Positions 26,259-35,423 of a DNA stretch of 64,000 bases are shown piece by piece. Source of the DNA: Flavobacterium cerinum (GTDB lineage Bacteria > Bacteroidota > Bacteroidia > Flavobacteriales > Flavobacteriaceae); NCBI RefSeq assembly GCF_024496085.1, contig NZ_CP101751.1, positions 1,426,001 to 1,490,000 of the forward strand, given 5' to 3'. The position numbers and the translations under genes are program-made. Each line of letters opens with the position of its first letter. Within the stretch, counting starts at the first letter, position 1. A model generated the notes under the pieces. The model ran no database searches and had not been told where the DNA came from. It saw only the letters and a program-made list of their open reading frames with translations.

Positions 26259-27086
26259 ATGGAAAGGAAAATTGCAATACAGGGAATAAAAGGCTCTTTC
26301 CACCATCAGGTGGCAAAAGAATACTTCAATGAAAGTAAAAGCCTTATCGAATGCATGTCGTTCGATGAATTAGTGAAAAATGTACTGGAGGATGACCGGA
26401 ATCTCGGAATCATGGCATTGGAGAATTCGATTGCCGGATCCATTATTCCGAACTATGCGCTTATCGATTATAACAAGCTGCATATCATCGGCGAACATTA
26501 TCTGGATATCCGAATGAATCTGATGGCACTGCCGGGACAAACGATCGAAGATATCCGGGAAGTGCATTCGCATCCGATAGCTTTATTGCAATGTAAAAAG
26601 TTTTTTAGCCGCTATCCGCATATCCGATTGGTGGAAGATGCCGATACAGCCGAAACGGCACGAAGAATAAAGGAAAAGCAGCTTACCGGTATCGGAGCGG
26701 TTGCCGGAATGGTGGCTTCAGAAATGTATGAGCTGCCGATAATAGCCGATAACATCCATACGGTAAAAAGCAATAAAACCCGCTTTGTGATTGTAAAAGC
26801 GCAAAATTCGGTAATCCCGAAAGACGAAATCAACAAAGCATCCTTAAAATTTGAATTAGAGGATATGCAGGGAAGTCTGGCCGGTGTTCTAAATCAGATG
26901 AACAATTATAAACTGAATCTGACCAAGATACAATCCATGCCGATTATAGAAAAACCGTGGCAATATTCCTTCTTTGTCGATATCACATTCGATCAGTATG
27001 AAGATTATGAAAAAGCAAAAATAAACCTGGAAGCGATTACAAAAGAATTTAAAGTTCTGGGAGAATATAAAAAAGGAGCAGTATGA
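26259..27086 (+). CDS. pheA: Prephenate dehydratase
   Basis: A monofunctional 275-residue enzyme that converts prephenate to phenylpyruvate. The N-terminal dehydratase domain (about 1-180) begins IAIQGIKGSFHHQVAKEYF and includes the catalytic SNKTRFVIV. A C-terminal ACT domain (about 195-270) binds the feedback inhibitor in homologues. In that domain the usual ESRP segment reads IQSMPI, so Phe sensing may be altered. First structural gene after the aromatic attenuator. It overlaps the aminotransferase gene by ATGA. Confidence 0.93.
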   Translation: MERKIAIQGIKGSFHHQVAKEYFNESKSLIECMSFDELVKNVLEDDRNLGIMALENSIAGSIIPNYALIDYNKLHIIGEHYLDIRMNLMALPGQTIEDIREVHSHPIALLQCKKFFSRYPHIRLVEDADTAETARRIKEKQLTGIGAVAGMVASEMYELPIIADNIHTVKSNKTRFVIVKAQNSVIPKDEINKASLKFELEDMQGSLAGVLNQMNNYKLNLTKIQSMPIIEKPWQYSFFVDITFDQYEDYEKAKINLEAITKEFKVLGEYKKGAV

Positions 27087-28228
27087 TAACAACAGCAAGA
27101 AGATTAGATCATGTACAGGAGTATTATTTCTCACAAAAACTGCGGGAAGTAAGAGCATTGCAGGCTGCGGGAAAACCGATTGTGAATATGGGAATCGGTA
27201 GTCCTGACCTGGTTCCGGATGTATCAGTAATGGAAGCCGTACAGGAAGCCATGTTACAACCGGCAGCCCATCAGTATCAGAGTTATCAGGGATTGCCGGA
27301 ATTACGTCAGGCTATGGCTGCTTTTTATAGCAAGAATTTTAAAGTTGTACTGAATCCGGATACGGAAATATTACCGTTAATGGGATCAAAGGAAGGAATT
27401 CTGCATATTGCTATGGCATTCCTGAATGAAGGAGATGGTGTTTTGATCCCCAATCCGGGTTATCCGACTTATGCTTCGGTAGCAAATCTGGTCGGAGCCG
27501 AAAGTATACTGTATGATTTAGTAGCAGAAAATAACTGGGAACCGGATTTTGAGGCTTTGGAAAAACAAGATTTGTCTCGGGTAAAATTAATGTGGGTAAG
27601 TTATCCGCATATGCCAACCGGAGCCGCAGGAAGTGAAGAACTATTCCGGAAGCTGATCACTTTTGCTAAAAAACATCAAATCCTTTTGGTAAATGACAAT
27701 CCGTATAGTTTTATATTAAACAATAAACCGGTGTCTGTTTTAAATATTCCCGGTGCGATGGAAGTAGCAATGGAGTTGAATTCACTCAGTAAAACATTTA
27801 ATATGGCCGGATGGCGCGTAGGAATGGTAATGGGAAAACAAGAACTGATTGAAGCGGTACTGAAAGTGAAAAGTAATATGGATAGCGGTATGTTTTACGG
27901 AATACAAAAAGGAGCTATTGCAGCACTGAAAAGTGATCCGGAATGGTTTGAACAACAAAACAGAATTTATGAAAAGAGACGAAATCTTGTTTTTGAACTG
28001 GCCGAAAAACTAAATTGTACATACGATGAAAACAGTGTCGGCCTTTTTGTCTGGGCCAGATTACCGAAAGAAGAAACATCGTCCGAAGCTTTTGTGGATA
28101 AACTACTTTACGAAAAGGATCTGTTTATTGCACCCGGAACCATATTCGGAAGTAACGGAGAAGGATATATTCGTTTTTCATTATGTATCCCGGAAGAAAA
28201 AATTGAAGCGATTTTAAAACGATTTTAA
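27083..28228 (+). CDS. Class I/II PLP aminotransferase, probable aromatic aminotransferase
   Basis: A 381-residue fold-type I aminotransferase with the PLP-Lys motif SLSKTFNMAGWRVG, VNDNPYS in the cofactor region and IRFSLCIPEE near the end. The sequence resembles the aspartate/LL-diaminopimelate aminotransferase group. Its place between pheA and tyrA, with overlaps on both sides (ATGA and TAATG), implies transamination of phenylpyruvate and 4-hydroxyphenylpyruvate, or of prephenate to arogenate. The specificity is inferred from context. Confidence 0.88.
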   Translation: MITTARRLDHVQEYYFSQKLREVRALQAAGKPIVNMGIGSPDLVPDVSVMEAVQEAMLQPAAHQYQSYQGLPELRQAMAAFYSKNFKVVLNPDTEILPLMGSKEGILHIAMAFLNEGDGVLIPNPGYPTYASVANLVGAESILYDLVAENNWEPDFEALEKQDLSRVKLMWVSYPHMPTGAAGSEELFRKLITFAKKHQILLVNDNPYSFILNNKPVSVLNIPGAMEVAMELNSLSKTFNMAGWRVGMVMGKQELIEAVLKVKSNMDSGMFYGIQKGAIAALKSDPEWFEQQNRIYEKRRNLVFELAEKLNCTYDENSVGLFVWARLPKEETSSEAFVDKLLYEKDLFIAPGTIFGSNGEGYIRFSLCIPEEKIEAILKRF

Positions 28229-29121
28229 TGAAAATGAAGGAAGAAGAAAAAATAGTAATAATCGGTTTAGGACTCATCGGAGGATCATTGGCACTCGATT
28301 TTAGAAAAAATAAGGAACGGGCATTGCTGTTAGGAATCGATACCGATAAAGAACATGTTCGGGAGGCTTTGGAACTCGGAATTATTGATTGTGAAATTGA
28401 CCGGAGTCAAATAGCGGAAGCCGATTGGGTAATATTGGCTATACCGGTTGATAAAACAGCAGCCATCTTACCTGAAATATTGGATTTGGTGAAAGAAGAC
28501 GCCGTAGTGTTAGATGTAGGTTCGACAAAAGAACAAATTTGTAAAGCCGTTGAAAACCACCCGAAAAGACGTAATTTTATAGCGATGCATCCCATAGCGG
28601 GAACGGAATTTTCCGGACCGTCTGCGGCATTCGAAGGACTGTTTGCCGGAAAAACAAATATTATATGCGAAATTGAAAAAACAGCATTTAGTATACAGGA
28701 AAAAGCATTGCAATTGTTTAAAAAGCTAAATATGCGAATCCGTTATATGGATCCGAAAGCACACGACAAACACATTGCCTATGTTTCGCATCTGTCACAT
28801 ATCAGTTCCTTTATGCTTGGAAAAACAGTGATTGCCGAAGAACAAAATGAAAGGGATATTTTCGATATGGCCGGAAGTGGTTTTGAAAGTACGGTACGAT
28901 TGGCTAAAAGTTCCCCGGCAATGTGGACACCGATCTTTAAACAAAACAAAAAGAGGGTATTGAAATCGTTGTCCGAGTATATTGATAATCTGAATCATTT
29001 TAAAATGTTACTGGAAAGTGATGATTTTGATTCAGTTTATACGGAAATGGAAGAAACAAATAAGATAAAAGAAATTTTAAAAGGAATACATTTAAAAAAA
29101 GAGTTGAGTTATGGAGAATAA
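28228..29121 (+). CDS. tyrA: Prephenate dehydrogenase
   Basis: A 297-residue NAD(P)-dependent enzyme of the tyrosine branch. The Rossmann start is IVIIGLGLIGGSLALDFRKN. Conserved segments are VLDVGSTKEQI, FIAMHPIAGTEFSGP and YVSHLSHISSFML with the catalytic His. It overlaps the aminotransferase by one base and the DAHP synthase gene by 11 bases. The start may be either of two Met codons, 28228 or 28234. No ACT domain is attached. Confidence 0.93.
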   Translation: MKMKEEEKIVIIGLGLIGGSLALDFRKNKERALLLGIDTDKEHVREALELGIIDCEIDRSQIAEADWVILAIPVDKTAAILPEILDLVKEDAVVLDVGSTKEQICKAVENHPKRRNFIAMHPIAGTEFSGPSAAFEGLFAGKTNIICEIEKTAFSIQEKALQLFKKLNMRIRYMDPKAHDKHIAYVSHLSHISSFMLGKTVIAEEQNERDIFDMAGSGFESTVRLAKSSPAMWTPIFKQNKKRVLKSLSEYIDNLNHFKMLLESDDFDSVYTEMEETNKIKEILKGIHLKKELSYGE

Positions 29122-30193
29122 TGTTGCAATGAGAACATGGCTGGATGCCTTCAATTTAAGTCACCCTTTAGTGATAGCAGGACCATGTAGTGCGGAAACA
29201 GAAGAACAAGTATTAAAAATAGCACACGAATTGAAAGATTCGGATGTTAGTATTTTCAGAGCCGGTATCTGGAAGCCCAGAACCCGACCGGGTGGTTTTG
29301 AAGGTGTGGGTGCCATCGGATTAAAATGGTTACAACGTGCCAAAGCGGAAACAGGATTATTATTGGCCGTTGAGGTAGCGAATGCACATCACGTACAATT
29401 GGCATTGGAACACGATGTTGATGTATTGTGGATCGGAGCCAGAACAACGGTAAATCCGTTTGCTGTTCAGGAAATTGCCGATGCTTTAAAAGATACCGAT
29501 AAAATCGTATTGGTTAAAAATCCGGTTAATCCCGATTTGTCATTATGGTTGGGTGGCGTAGAACGTTTGTATAATGCCAATATCAAAAAACTGGGCGTAA
29601 TTCACAGAGGATTTTCAACATACGAAAAAACGAAATACAGAAATAATCCCGAATGGCAATTGCCGATCGAACTACAAAGTAAGTTTCCGGATTTACCGCT
29701 TATCTGTGATCCGTCGCATATCACCGGAAAACGCGATATGATATTGGAAGTATCACAACAGGCACTGGATTTAAATTACGACGGATTAATCATCGAAACA
29801 CACATCGATCCGGATAATGCATGGAGTGATGCGGCACAACAGGTAACACCGTCTGCTTTAAAACAGATTTTTAAAGATTTGAGAATCCGAAAAATAACTG
29901 ACGAAGCCGATGATTACAACCAAAGACTGGAAGGATTACGTACGCAGATTGATGAAATTGATAACAAGTTGCTGAATATTTTAGGTAAGCGTATGAAGAT
30001 TGCAGATAGCATCGGAGCGTTGAAAAAAGAACGCAATGTTGCCGTATTACAAAACAAACGTTGGAATGAAATTCTGGGTAAAATGGTATTGGAAGGAGAA
30101 GAAAAAGGACTAAGTGAAGAGTTTATACTTAAAATGTTCAAAGCCATTCACCAGGAAAGTATAGCACATCAGGAGAAAATAATAAATAGTTAA
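29111..30193 (+). CDS. Bifunctional DAHP synthase / chorismate mutase
   Basis: A 360-residue fusion. The N-terminal type I-beta (KDO8P-synthase-like) DAHP synthase (about 1-255) has VIAGPCSAETEEQV, GIWKPRTRPGGFEGVG and CDPSHITGKRDM. The C-terminal type II (AroQ) chorismate mutase (about 270-355) has LRTQIDEIDNKLLNILGKRM and LQNKRWNEIL. It joins the first committed step of the shikimate pathway to the branch-point mutase, which supplies prephenate to PheA and TyrA in the same operon. The mutase domain may also act as the allosteric sensor, as in related fusions. Confidence 0.93.
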   Translation: MENNVAMRTWLDAFNLSHPLVIAGPCSAETEEQVLKIAHELKDSDVSIFRAGIWKPRTRPGGFEGVGAIGLKWLQRAKAETGLLLAVEVANAHHVQLALEHDVDVLWIGARTTVNPFAVQEIADALKDTDKIVLVKNPVNPDLSLWLGGVERLYNANIKKLGVIHRGFSTYEKTKYRNNPEWQLPIELQSKFPDLPLICDPSHITGKRDMILEVSQQALDLNYDGLIIETHIDPDNAWSDAAQQVTPSALKQIFKDLRIRKITDEADDYNQRLEGLRTQIDEIDNKLLNILGKRMKIADSIGALKKERNVAVLQNKRWNEILGKMVLEGEEKGLSEEFILKMFKAIHQESIAHQEKIINS

Positions 30194-30248
30194 TAGGTGG
30201 GTTTAGGAAATTTCGTAGTTTCGCGAAATTTTTTAAAACAAGCCTTAT

Positions 30249-31901
30249 ATGAAAAAACTATTACTCTTAGCTGTAGTAACCTTAATGACAAGTTTTTCGG
30301 CTTTTTCTCAGTACAAAATGGAAAATGTTTCCATTACTTACGGAGAAGAAATTACCGAAGAAAAAGGGAAAATTATTAAAATCATCGGAGAAACCAATAA
30401 CAAAGTGTACGCACTTGGGTTAAAGGGGAAAAGTGATTACTTCCTGAAAATTTTTGATTCCAAAGGAATGAAACTGTTAGTTAATAAACCGATTGTATTA
30501 CCGGAATTAAAAGACAAAGACATCGATTTTGAGGAAATCGTTATTCTAAACGGAAGACTGTATGTGATCGGAAGTGTATATCACCGAAAAGACAAGATCT
30601 TTACATTGGTAGGAATCGAGTTTTCGGAAGACGGTAAATTAAGCAAGGACATGACCACGATGTTTCAGGCGGAAGTAGCAAGAAGTTCAGATCGCGGCGG
30701 ATTCTATTTTAAAGTTTCACCGGACGAACATATGCTATTGGTAATGCATACGGCACTTTATGAAAAAGAAGACGCCCTGAAATATGAAATGAAATTGTTT
30801 GATCCGAATTTAAAACCGGTTTTCACCAATGTTGAAAAGGTAACATACAACGATGATCAAAAAGATTATGAGTTTACCATTGCCGATTTCGAATTGAATA
30901 TGAAAGATGATGCGTTTCTGGTAATCAACGAAAGTTACAGAGATAAAAAGAAAAAAGAAAAAGTTGAAAAATTCCAGGTATTCGCGTTTAAAAAACAGAA
31001 CGGATATAAAAAAGAAACTGTAGACATCAACTTTACAGGAAAAGAAATCATCAATTGTAAAATGATTTCTACCGCAAATAACAAATTGCAATTGGTTGGT
31101 TTTTATTCGAGTGTAAGAGAGAACGGAAAAGCAAATAAAGAACTGAAAGGAATTTATAATGCTTCTGTTAATCTGGATAACAATACGAACGAAAACCTGA
31201 AATTTAACGAGTTCGACTATGCCACCAAAGTAAAATTACTAGGAGAGCGTCGGGCGAAAAAAGGAAAAGATTTAAAACCGTTGTATATGATCCATTCCAT
31301 CGTGGAAAAAAACGATGGCGGACTGATTGTAATTTCGGAATACCGTTTTGTTTATGTGGGTAAAAAACAAGGAATCGGACCGTTGGGCTTACAACCGATT
31401 ACTTATACGACAAACGAAATGATCGTTACGGCATTAAAACCGGATGGTTCACTTGATTGGAGTAATGTAGTAGCTAAAGAACAGTCGGCAACAGTTACTG
31501 TAGCTTCTCTTAATATGTTTGGAGTAGGCGGTTCCGGAAACTTTAATGTGGCACTTGGATTATCATTTCCGTTGGGTGTAATGGGGAAAGGACCGGAATA
31601 TTTAAGTGCTATCCCGATTTACAAAGACGGTCAGTTGAGTATTCTTTTTAACGATAATAAGAAAAATAAAGGAATAACGGATATCGAAGAAATTAAAGAA
31701 TTGGGGAATTACAACAATGCCGTTCCTACAATTTTTGTATTTAGTGATAACGGTAGTATAACCCGAAAAGATCCGGAAGAAGCCATTAAAAATGAATTGG
31801 TAATCCGTCCCGGAATTTTTTACAGAAAAAATGAAAAGGAATTCCTGATCTATGCATCCCGAAAATCTCAGGATAAATTAGGTCGAATGGTTTTACAATA
31901 A
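30249..31901 (+). CDS. Exported protein of unknown function (550 aa)
   Basis: No family recognised. It has signal peptide MKKLLLLAVVTLMTSFSAFSQ and a Lys/Glu-rich mature part with alternating beta-strand-like segments (LYVIGSVYHRKDKIFTLVGI, HMLLVMHTALYEKED, GLIVISEYRFVYVGKKQG). The pattern suggests a beta-propeller. No sorting domain, lipobox or catalytic motif is visible, so it is likely periplasmic. It stands alone between the aromatic operon and rsgA, with its own terminator. It is 55 nt downstream of the DAHP synthase gene, and cotranscription cannot be excluded. Confidence 0.7.
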   Translation: MKKLLLLAVVTLMTSFSAFSQYKMENVSITYGEEITEEKGKIIKIIGETNNKVYALGLKGKSDYFLKIFDSKGMKLLVNKPIVLPELKDKDIDFEEIVILNGRLYVIGSVYHRKDKIFTLVGIEFSEDGKLSKDMTTMFQAEVARSSDRGGFYFKVSPDEHMLLVMHTALYEKEDALKYEMKLFDPNLKPVFTNVEKVTYNDDQKDYEFTIADFELNMKDDAFLVINESYRDKKKKEKVEKFQVFAFKKQNGYKKETVDINFTGKEIINCKMISTANNKLQLVGFYSSVRENGKANKELKGIYNASVNLDNNTNENLKFNEFDYATKVKLLGERRAKKGKDLKPLYMIHSIVEKNDGGLIVISEYRFVYVGKKQGIGPLGLQPITYTTNEMIVTALKPDGSLDWSNVVAKEQSATVTVASLNMFGVGGSGNFNVALGLSFPLGVMGKGPEYLSAIPIYKDGQLSILFNDNKKNKGITDIEEIKELGNYNNAVPTIFVFSDNGSITRKDPEEAIKNELVIRPGIFYRKNEKEFLIYASRKSQDKLGRMVLQ

Positions 31902-31911
31902 TTAAAATCAG

Positions 31912-31942
31912 AAAAGGTTGCCCTCAAAAGCAACCTTTTTTT
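31912..31942 (+). terminator. Intrinsic terminator
   Basis: Stem AAAAGGTTGC (31912-31921) / GCAACCTTTT (31930-31939), 8-nt loop, T-run to 31942. It follows the 550-residue protein gene. Confidence 0.85.
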
Positions 31943-31958
31943 GTAATAATAAGATAGT

Positions 31959-31966
31959 TATCTTTG
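31959..31966 (+). promoter_or_regulatory. Promoter -7 element of rsgA
   Basis: TATCTTTG, exact TAnnTTTG, ends only 4 nt before the rsgA ATG at 31971, so the mRNA may be leaderless or nearly so. A TTG at 31941-31943 is 15 nt upstream, slightly short for the -33 element. Confidence 0.55.
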
Positions 31967-31970
31967 CGGT

Positions 31971-32939
31971 ATGACAGGAATCGTTTACAAATCTACAGGA
32001 AGTTGGTACAGCGTTAAAACCGAAGAAAATGAGGTTTTTGAATGCCGTATAAAAGGCAAGTTCCGAATGAAAGGAATTAAGAGTACCAATCCTATTGCAG
32101 TAGGAGATGTGGTGGACTTTGAACTGGATCAATCCACCGATGAAGTGGCCGGGATTATTCACAATATCCACGACCGGAAAAATTATATCGTACGGAAATC
32201 GGTTAACTTATCCAAGCAAACCCATATTATCGCATCCAATATTGATATCGTTTTTCTGTTGGTAACAATCAATAACCCGCCTACAACCACCAGTTTTATC
32301 GATCGTTTTCTGGTAACGGCCGAAGCTTATGGTATTGAAGCCGTGATTATCTTTAATAAAATTGATACCTACGACGAAGCTACGTTAGACGAACAATTGT
32401 ATCTGCAATATGTTTATTCTAACATCGGATATAAATGTCTGAGAATTTCAGCCGCTGAAGGAAAGGGAATCGAGGAGTTGAAAGAAATGATGAAAGGGAA
32501 AGTATCAATGTTTTCAGGACATTCAGGTGTTGGGAAATCTACATTGGTAAACGCATTGGAACCGTCGTTAAATCTAAAAACAAAACAAATATCCGAACAA
32601 CATCAGCAAGGACAACATACAACAACATTTGCAGAAATGTTCGATTTATCCTTCGGAGCGCGTATTATCGATACGCCGGGTATTCGCGGTTTCGGAATCG
32701 TTGATATGGAAAAACAGGAAATAGGCGATTATTTCCCGGAATTTTTTGCATTAAAAGACCAGTGTAAATTTAATAACTGTCTCCATAAAGAAGAACCGCA
32801 TTGTGCAGTTAAAGCCGCATTGGACAACGATGAAATTGCCTGGTCGCGTTATAAAAGTTATATCCAGATTTTAGAAGGAGAAGACGAAAATTACAGAACC
32901 GATATCTATGGCGAAGGTAAATCACAGGATACCGAATGA
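31971..32939 (+). CDS. rsgA: Ribosome small-subunit GTPase RsgA
   Basis: A 322-residue circularly permuted GTPase that assists 30S maturation. An N-terminal OB domain is followed by G4 (NKID), then G1 (SGHSGVGKST near residue 183) and G3 (DTPGIRG). The C-terminal zinc site has the spacing C-x4-C-x-H-x5-C (CKFNNCLHKEEPHC). The motif order G4-G1-G3 is diagnostic. It overlaps dtd by ATGA. Confidence 0.95.
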   Translation: MTGIVYKSTGSWYSVKTEENEVFECRIKGKFRMKGIKSTNPIAVGDVVDFELDQSTDEVAGIIHNIHDRKNYIVRKSVNLSKQTHIIASNIDIVFLLVTINNPPTTTSFIDRFLVTAEAYGIEAVIIFNKIDTYDEATLDEQLYLQYVYSNIGYKCLRISAAEGKGIEELKEMMKGKVSMFSGHSGVGKSTLVNALEPSLNLKTKQISEQHQQGQHTTTFAEMFDLSFGARIIDTPGIRGFGIVDMEKQEIGDYFPEFFALKDQCKFNNCLHKEEPHCAVKAALDNDEIAWSRYKSYIQILEGEDENYRTDIYGEGKSQDTE

Positions 32940-33388
32940 AAGCAGTAATACAAAGAGTTACGGAAGCTTCTGTAACAATCGAAGAAAAAAGAGTAGCCGA
33001 AATCGGAAAAGGCTTATTGATCCTGATCGGAATTGAAGATGCCGATACCAAAGAAGATATAGATTGGTTGACTGCTAAAATAGCCAATCTTCGCATCTTC
33101 GGAGATGAAAACGATGTCATGAACCTTTCGGTAAAAGATATTGCGGGCGATATTATTGTCGTAAGTCAGTTTACGTTACATGCCCAAACCAAAAAAGGCA
33201 ACAGACCTTCTTATATTAAAGCTTCAAAACCGGATGTTGCCATACCGCTATATGAAGCATTCGTAAAACAAATGGAATCAGAATCCGGCAAACCGGTTCA
33301 AACCGGACAATTCGGAGCCGATATGAAAGTTCGGTTACTAAATGACGGACCGGTTACCATTATCATCGATACTAAAAATAAAGAGTGA
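32936..33388 (+). CDS. dtd: D-aminoacyl-tRNA deacylase
   Basis: A 150-residue proofreading enzyme that removes D-amino acids from tRNA. It has MKAVIQRVTEASVTI at the N-terminus, the active-site SQFTLHA motif and the C-terminal NDGPVTIIID (cross-subunit Gly-Pro motif). Length and motifs are fully typical. It is coupled to rsgA by a 4-base overlap. Confidence 0.95.
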   Translation: MKAVIQRVTEASVTIEEKRVAEIGKGLLILIGIEDADTKEDIDWLTAKIANLRIFGDENDVMNLSVKDIAGDIIVVSQFTLHAQTKKGNRPSYIKASKPDVAIPLYEAFVKQMESESGKPVQTGQFGADMKVRLLNDGPVTIIIDTKNKE

Positions 33389-33456
33389 TTTTTAGAGGAA
33401 AAAAGCGAAGAAAATCACCATAAATAACATCCCTTAACCGATTTTAATTGTTTCAA

Positions 33457-35400
33457 ATGAGAAAAAAAGTACTTTTTTTTTATGCTTTATTTTGTGTTTT
33501 AACCAGTAGTTACGGTCAGATACGAATCCTAGGTCAGGTTGCTGCCGAAGAATTACAACAAAAAAAACACCCTAATGATACGAGTGCGGTTGCAGCAATA
33601 CAATTTAAAAAAGGGCTTACAACATTTGTAATCGGTACCGACTCAAAATGGTATATGCATACCGAGGTACAACAGCGAATTAAAATCTACAAAAAAGAGG
33701 GCTATAGCTATGCCAATACAAAAGTTCCTATTTACAATTATAACGGATCCGGTGAAAAAGTAACTTTCGAAAATGCTTTTACCTATAATTGGGTGAATGG
33801 AAAAATAGAAAAAACGAAGTTAACAAAGGAAGGAGAGTTTAAAGAAAAGGTAAATGAAAACTGGGATGTCAAAAAGATTGTAATGCCGGCTGTCAAAGAA
33901 GGCTCGATAGTCGAATACCAGTATACAATTGTTTCTCCGTTTATAACCGATTTACGCGATTGGGACTTTCAGTATTTTATCCCGGCGGGTTTTGTGAGTT
34001 ATAAAGTCAATATCCCGGATCGCCTGGTTTATAATCAAATTCTTACCGGATCAACAAATATTAATAAAGAATCAGTTGTAGAAAGCAGCCTGAACGGAGA
34101 TTATGCCGAAACGAAGTTAACTTACACCGTTAAGGATGTTCCGGCAATTAAAGAAGAAAAATATGTAGATAATATCAAAAACTATATCTCCGGTTTAAAG
34201 TTTGAATTGATAGCAGTCAATTATGTAACAGGTAGTCACACTTACGCAAAAGACTGGAATGATGTTGTTAAGAATATCTACAATGAATCGGATTTCGGTC
34301 GACAGTTGAATCTTAAATCGTATTTCGAAGAAGAACTAAATCCTGTTTTAAGAGGTGTAACGGATAAAGATGAAAAACTAAAGAAAATCTTCAATTTCGT
34401 AAAACAGAAAATGACCTGGAATGAAACAAACGGTTACCTGTGTAATGAAGGCGTTAAAACAGCATTTAAAAATAAAGTCGGCAATGTAGCGGAAATCAAC
34501 CTGATGTTGATTGCGATGTTACGATACGCCGGATTAGAAGCCAACCCGGTTTTGATTAGTACCCGAAACAACGGTATTGCGCCGTTTCCGTCCCGTACGG
34601 CTTTTAACTATGTTATCGCAGCCGTTAAAAAAGACGGTAAAAACCTGTTTTTGGATGCAACCGATAAAAATACCGAACCGGATGTGTTGCCGTTTAGAGC
34701 CATTAACTGGATTGGTAGACTAATAAGAGCCGATGAAACTTCAGAGCAAGTAGAGTTGGTCCCTACATTTAAATCCAGAGAAAACAGTATTGTTATGGCC
34801 GATTTGAATAAGGAAGGAGTATTCACAGGTAAAGTGCGAAAACAATATCTGGGCTATAATGCTTTTGAATTTAAAAGTGATTATGCCGGTCTGTCAAAAG
34901 AAAAAACAATTGAAACAATCGAAAAAGAATATAACGGAATTGAATTAGGAGACTATTCGGTTGTATATCCGGACGATACTACAAAACCGGTAACGGAAGA
35001 TTATTCGTTTTCACATCCTAATATGGTAGAACGAATTGGTGACCGACTCTATTTTTCACCGTTATTGTTTCTGGCGATGAGTGAAAATCCTTTTAAATTG
35101 GAAAAAAGACAATATCCGATCGATTTTATTTATCCGTTCCAACAAAAAAATGTTATCAGTATCAATGTCCCGGAAGGATATGAAGTGGAATCGTTACCGG
35201 AAGCAACAACGTTAGCTATGGAAGAACAAATCGGGACTTTTAAATATAACATTGTAAAAAATGACCGACAACTACAATTGATGGTTCTCTTTGATATTAA
35301 TCATCCGAATATCCCGGAATCATATTATGATAACCTGAAAGGCTTTTTTAATAAGATGATTAAAAAGCATACAGAAAAAATTGTACTTAAAAAGAGCTAA
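33457..35400 (+). CDS. DUF3857/transglutaminase-like exported protein, catalytic residues lost (copy 1)
   Basis: A 647-residue exported protein from ATG 33457, with signal peptide MRKKVLFFYALFCVLTSSYGQ. An in-frame ATG 9 nt earlier is possible. A DUF3857-like beta domain covers about residues 40-240 and a transglutaminase-like domain about 270-430. At the position of the catalytic Cys the sequence reads VGNVAEINL (V344), and the catalytic His position is Tyr (FNYVIA, Y385), while LDATD keeps the Asp. It therefore looks like a pseudoenzyme. It is a paralogue of the gene at 37331 and the first of three tandem genes. Confidence 0.82.
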   Translation: MRKKVLFFYALFCVLTSSYGQIRILGQVAAEELQQKKHPNDTSAVAAIQFKKGLTTFVIGTDSKWYMHTEVQQRIKIYKKEGYSYANTKVPIYNYNGSGEKVTFENAFTYNWVNGKIEKTKLTKEGEFKEKVNENWDVKKIVMPAVKEGSIVEYQYTIVSPFITDLRDWDFQYFIPAGFVSYKVNIPDRLVYNQILTGSTNINKESVVESSLNGDYAETKLTYTVKDVPAIKEEKYVDNIKNYISGLKFELIAVNYVTGSHTYAKDWNDVVKNIYNESDFGRQLNLKSYFEEELNPVLRGVTDKDEKLKKIFNFVKQKMTWNETNGYLCNEGVKTAFKNKVGNVAEINLMLIAMLRYAGLEANPVLISTRNNGIAPFPSRTAFNYVIAAVKKDGKNLFLDATDKNTEPDVLPFRAINWIGRLIRADETSEQVELVPTFKSRENSIVMADLNKEGVFTGKVRKQYLGYNAFEFKSDYAGLSKEKTIETIEKEYNGIELGDYSVVYPDDTTKPVTEDYSFSHPNMVERIGDRLYFSPLLFLAMSENPFKLEKRQYPIDFIYPFQQKNVISINVPEGYEVESLPEATTLAMEEQIGTFKYNIVKNDRQLQLMVLFDINHPNIPESYYDNLKGFFNKMIKKHTEKIVLKKS

Positions 35401-35423
35401 TAATAAAACGATAGTAAAGCATC

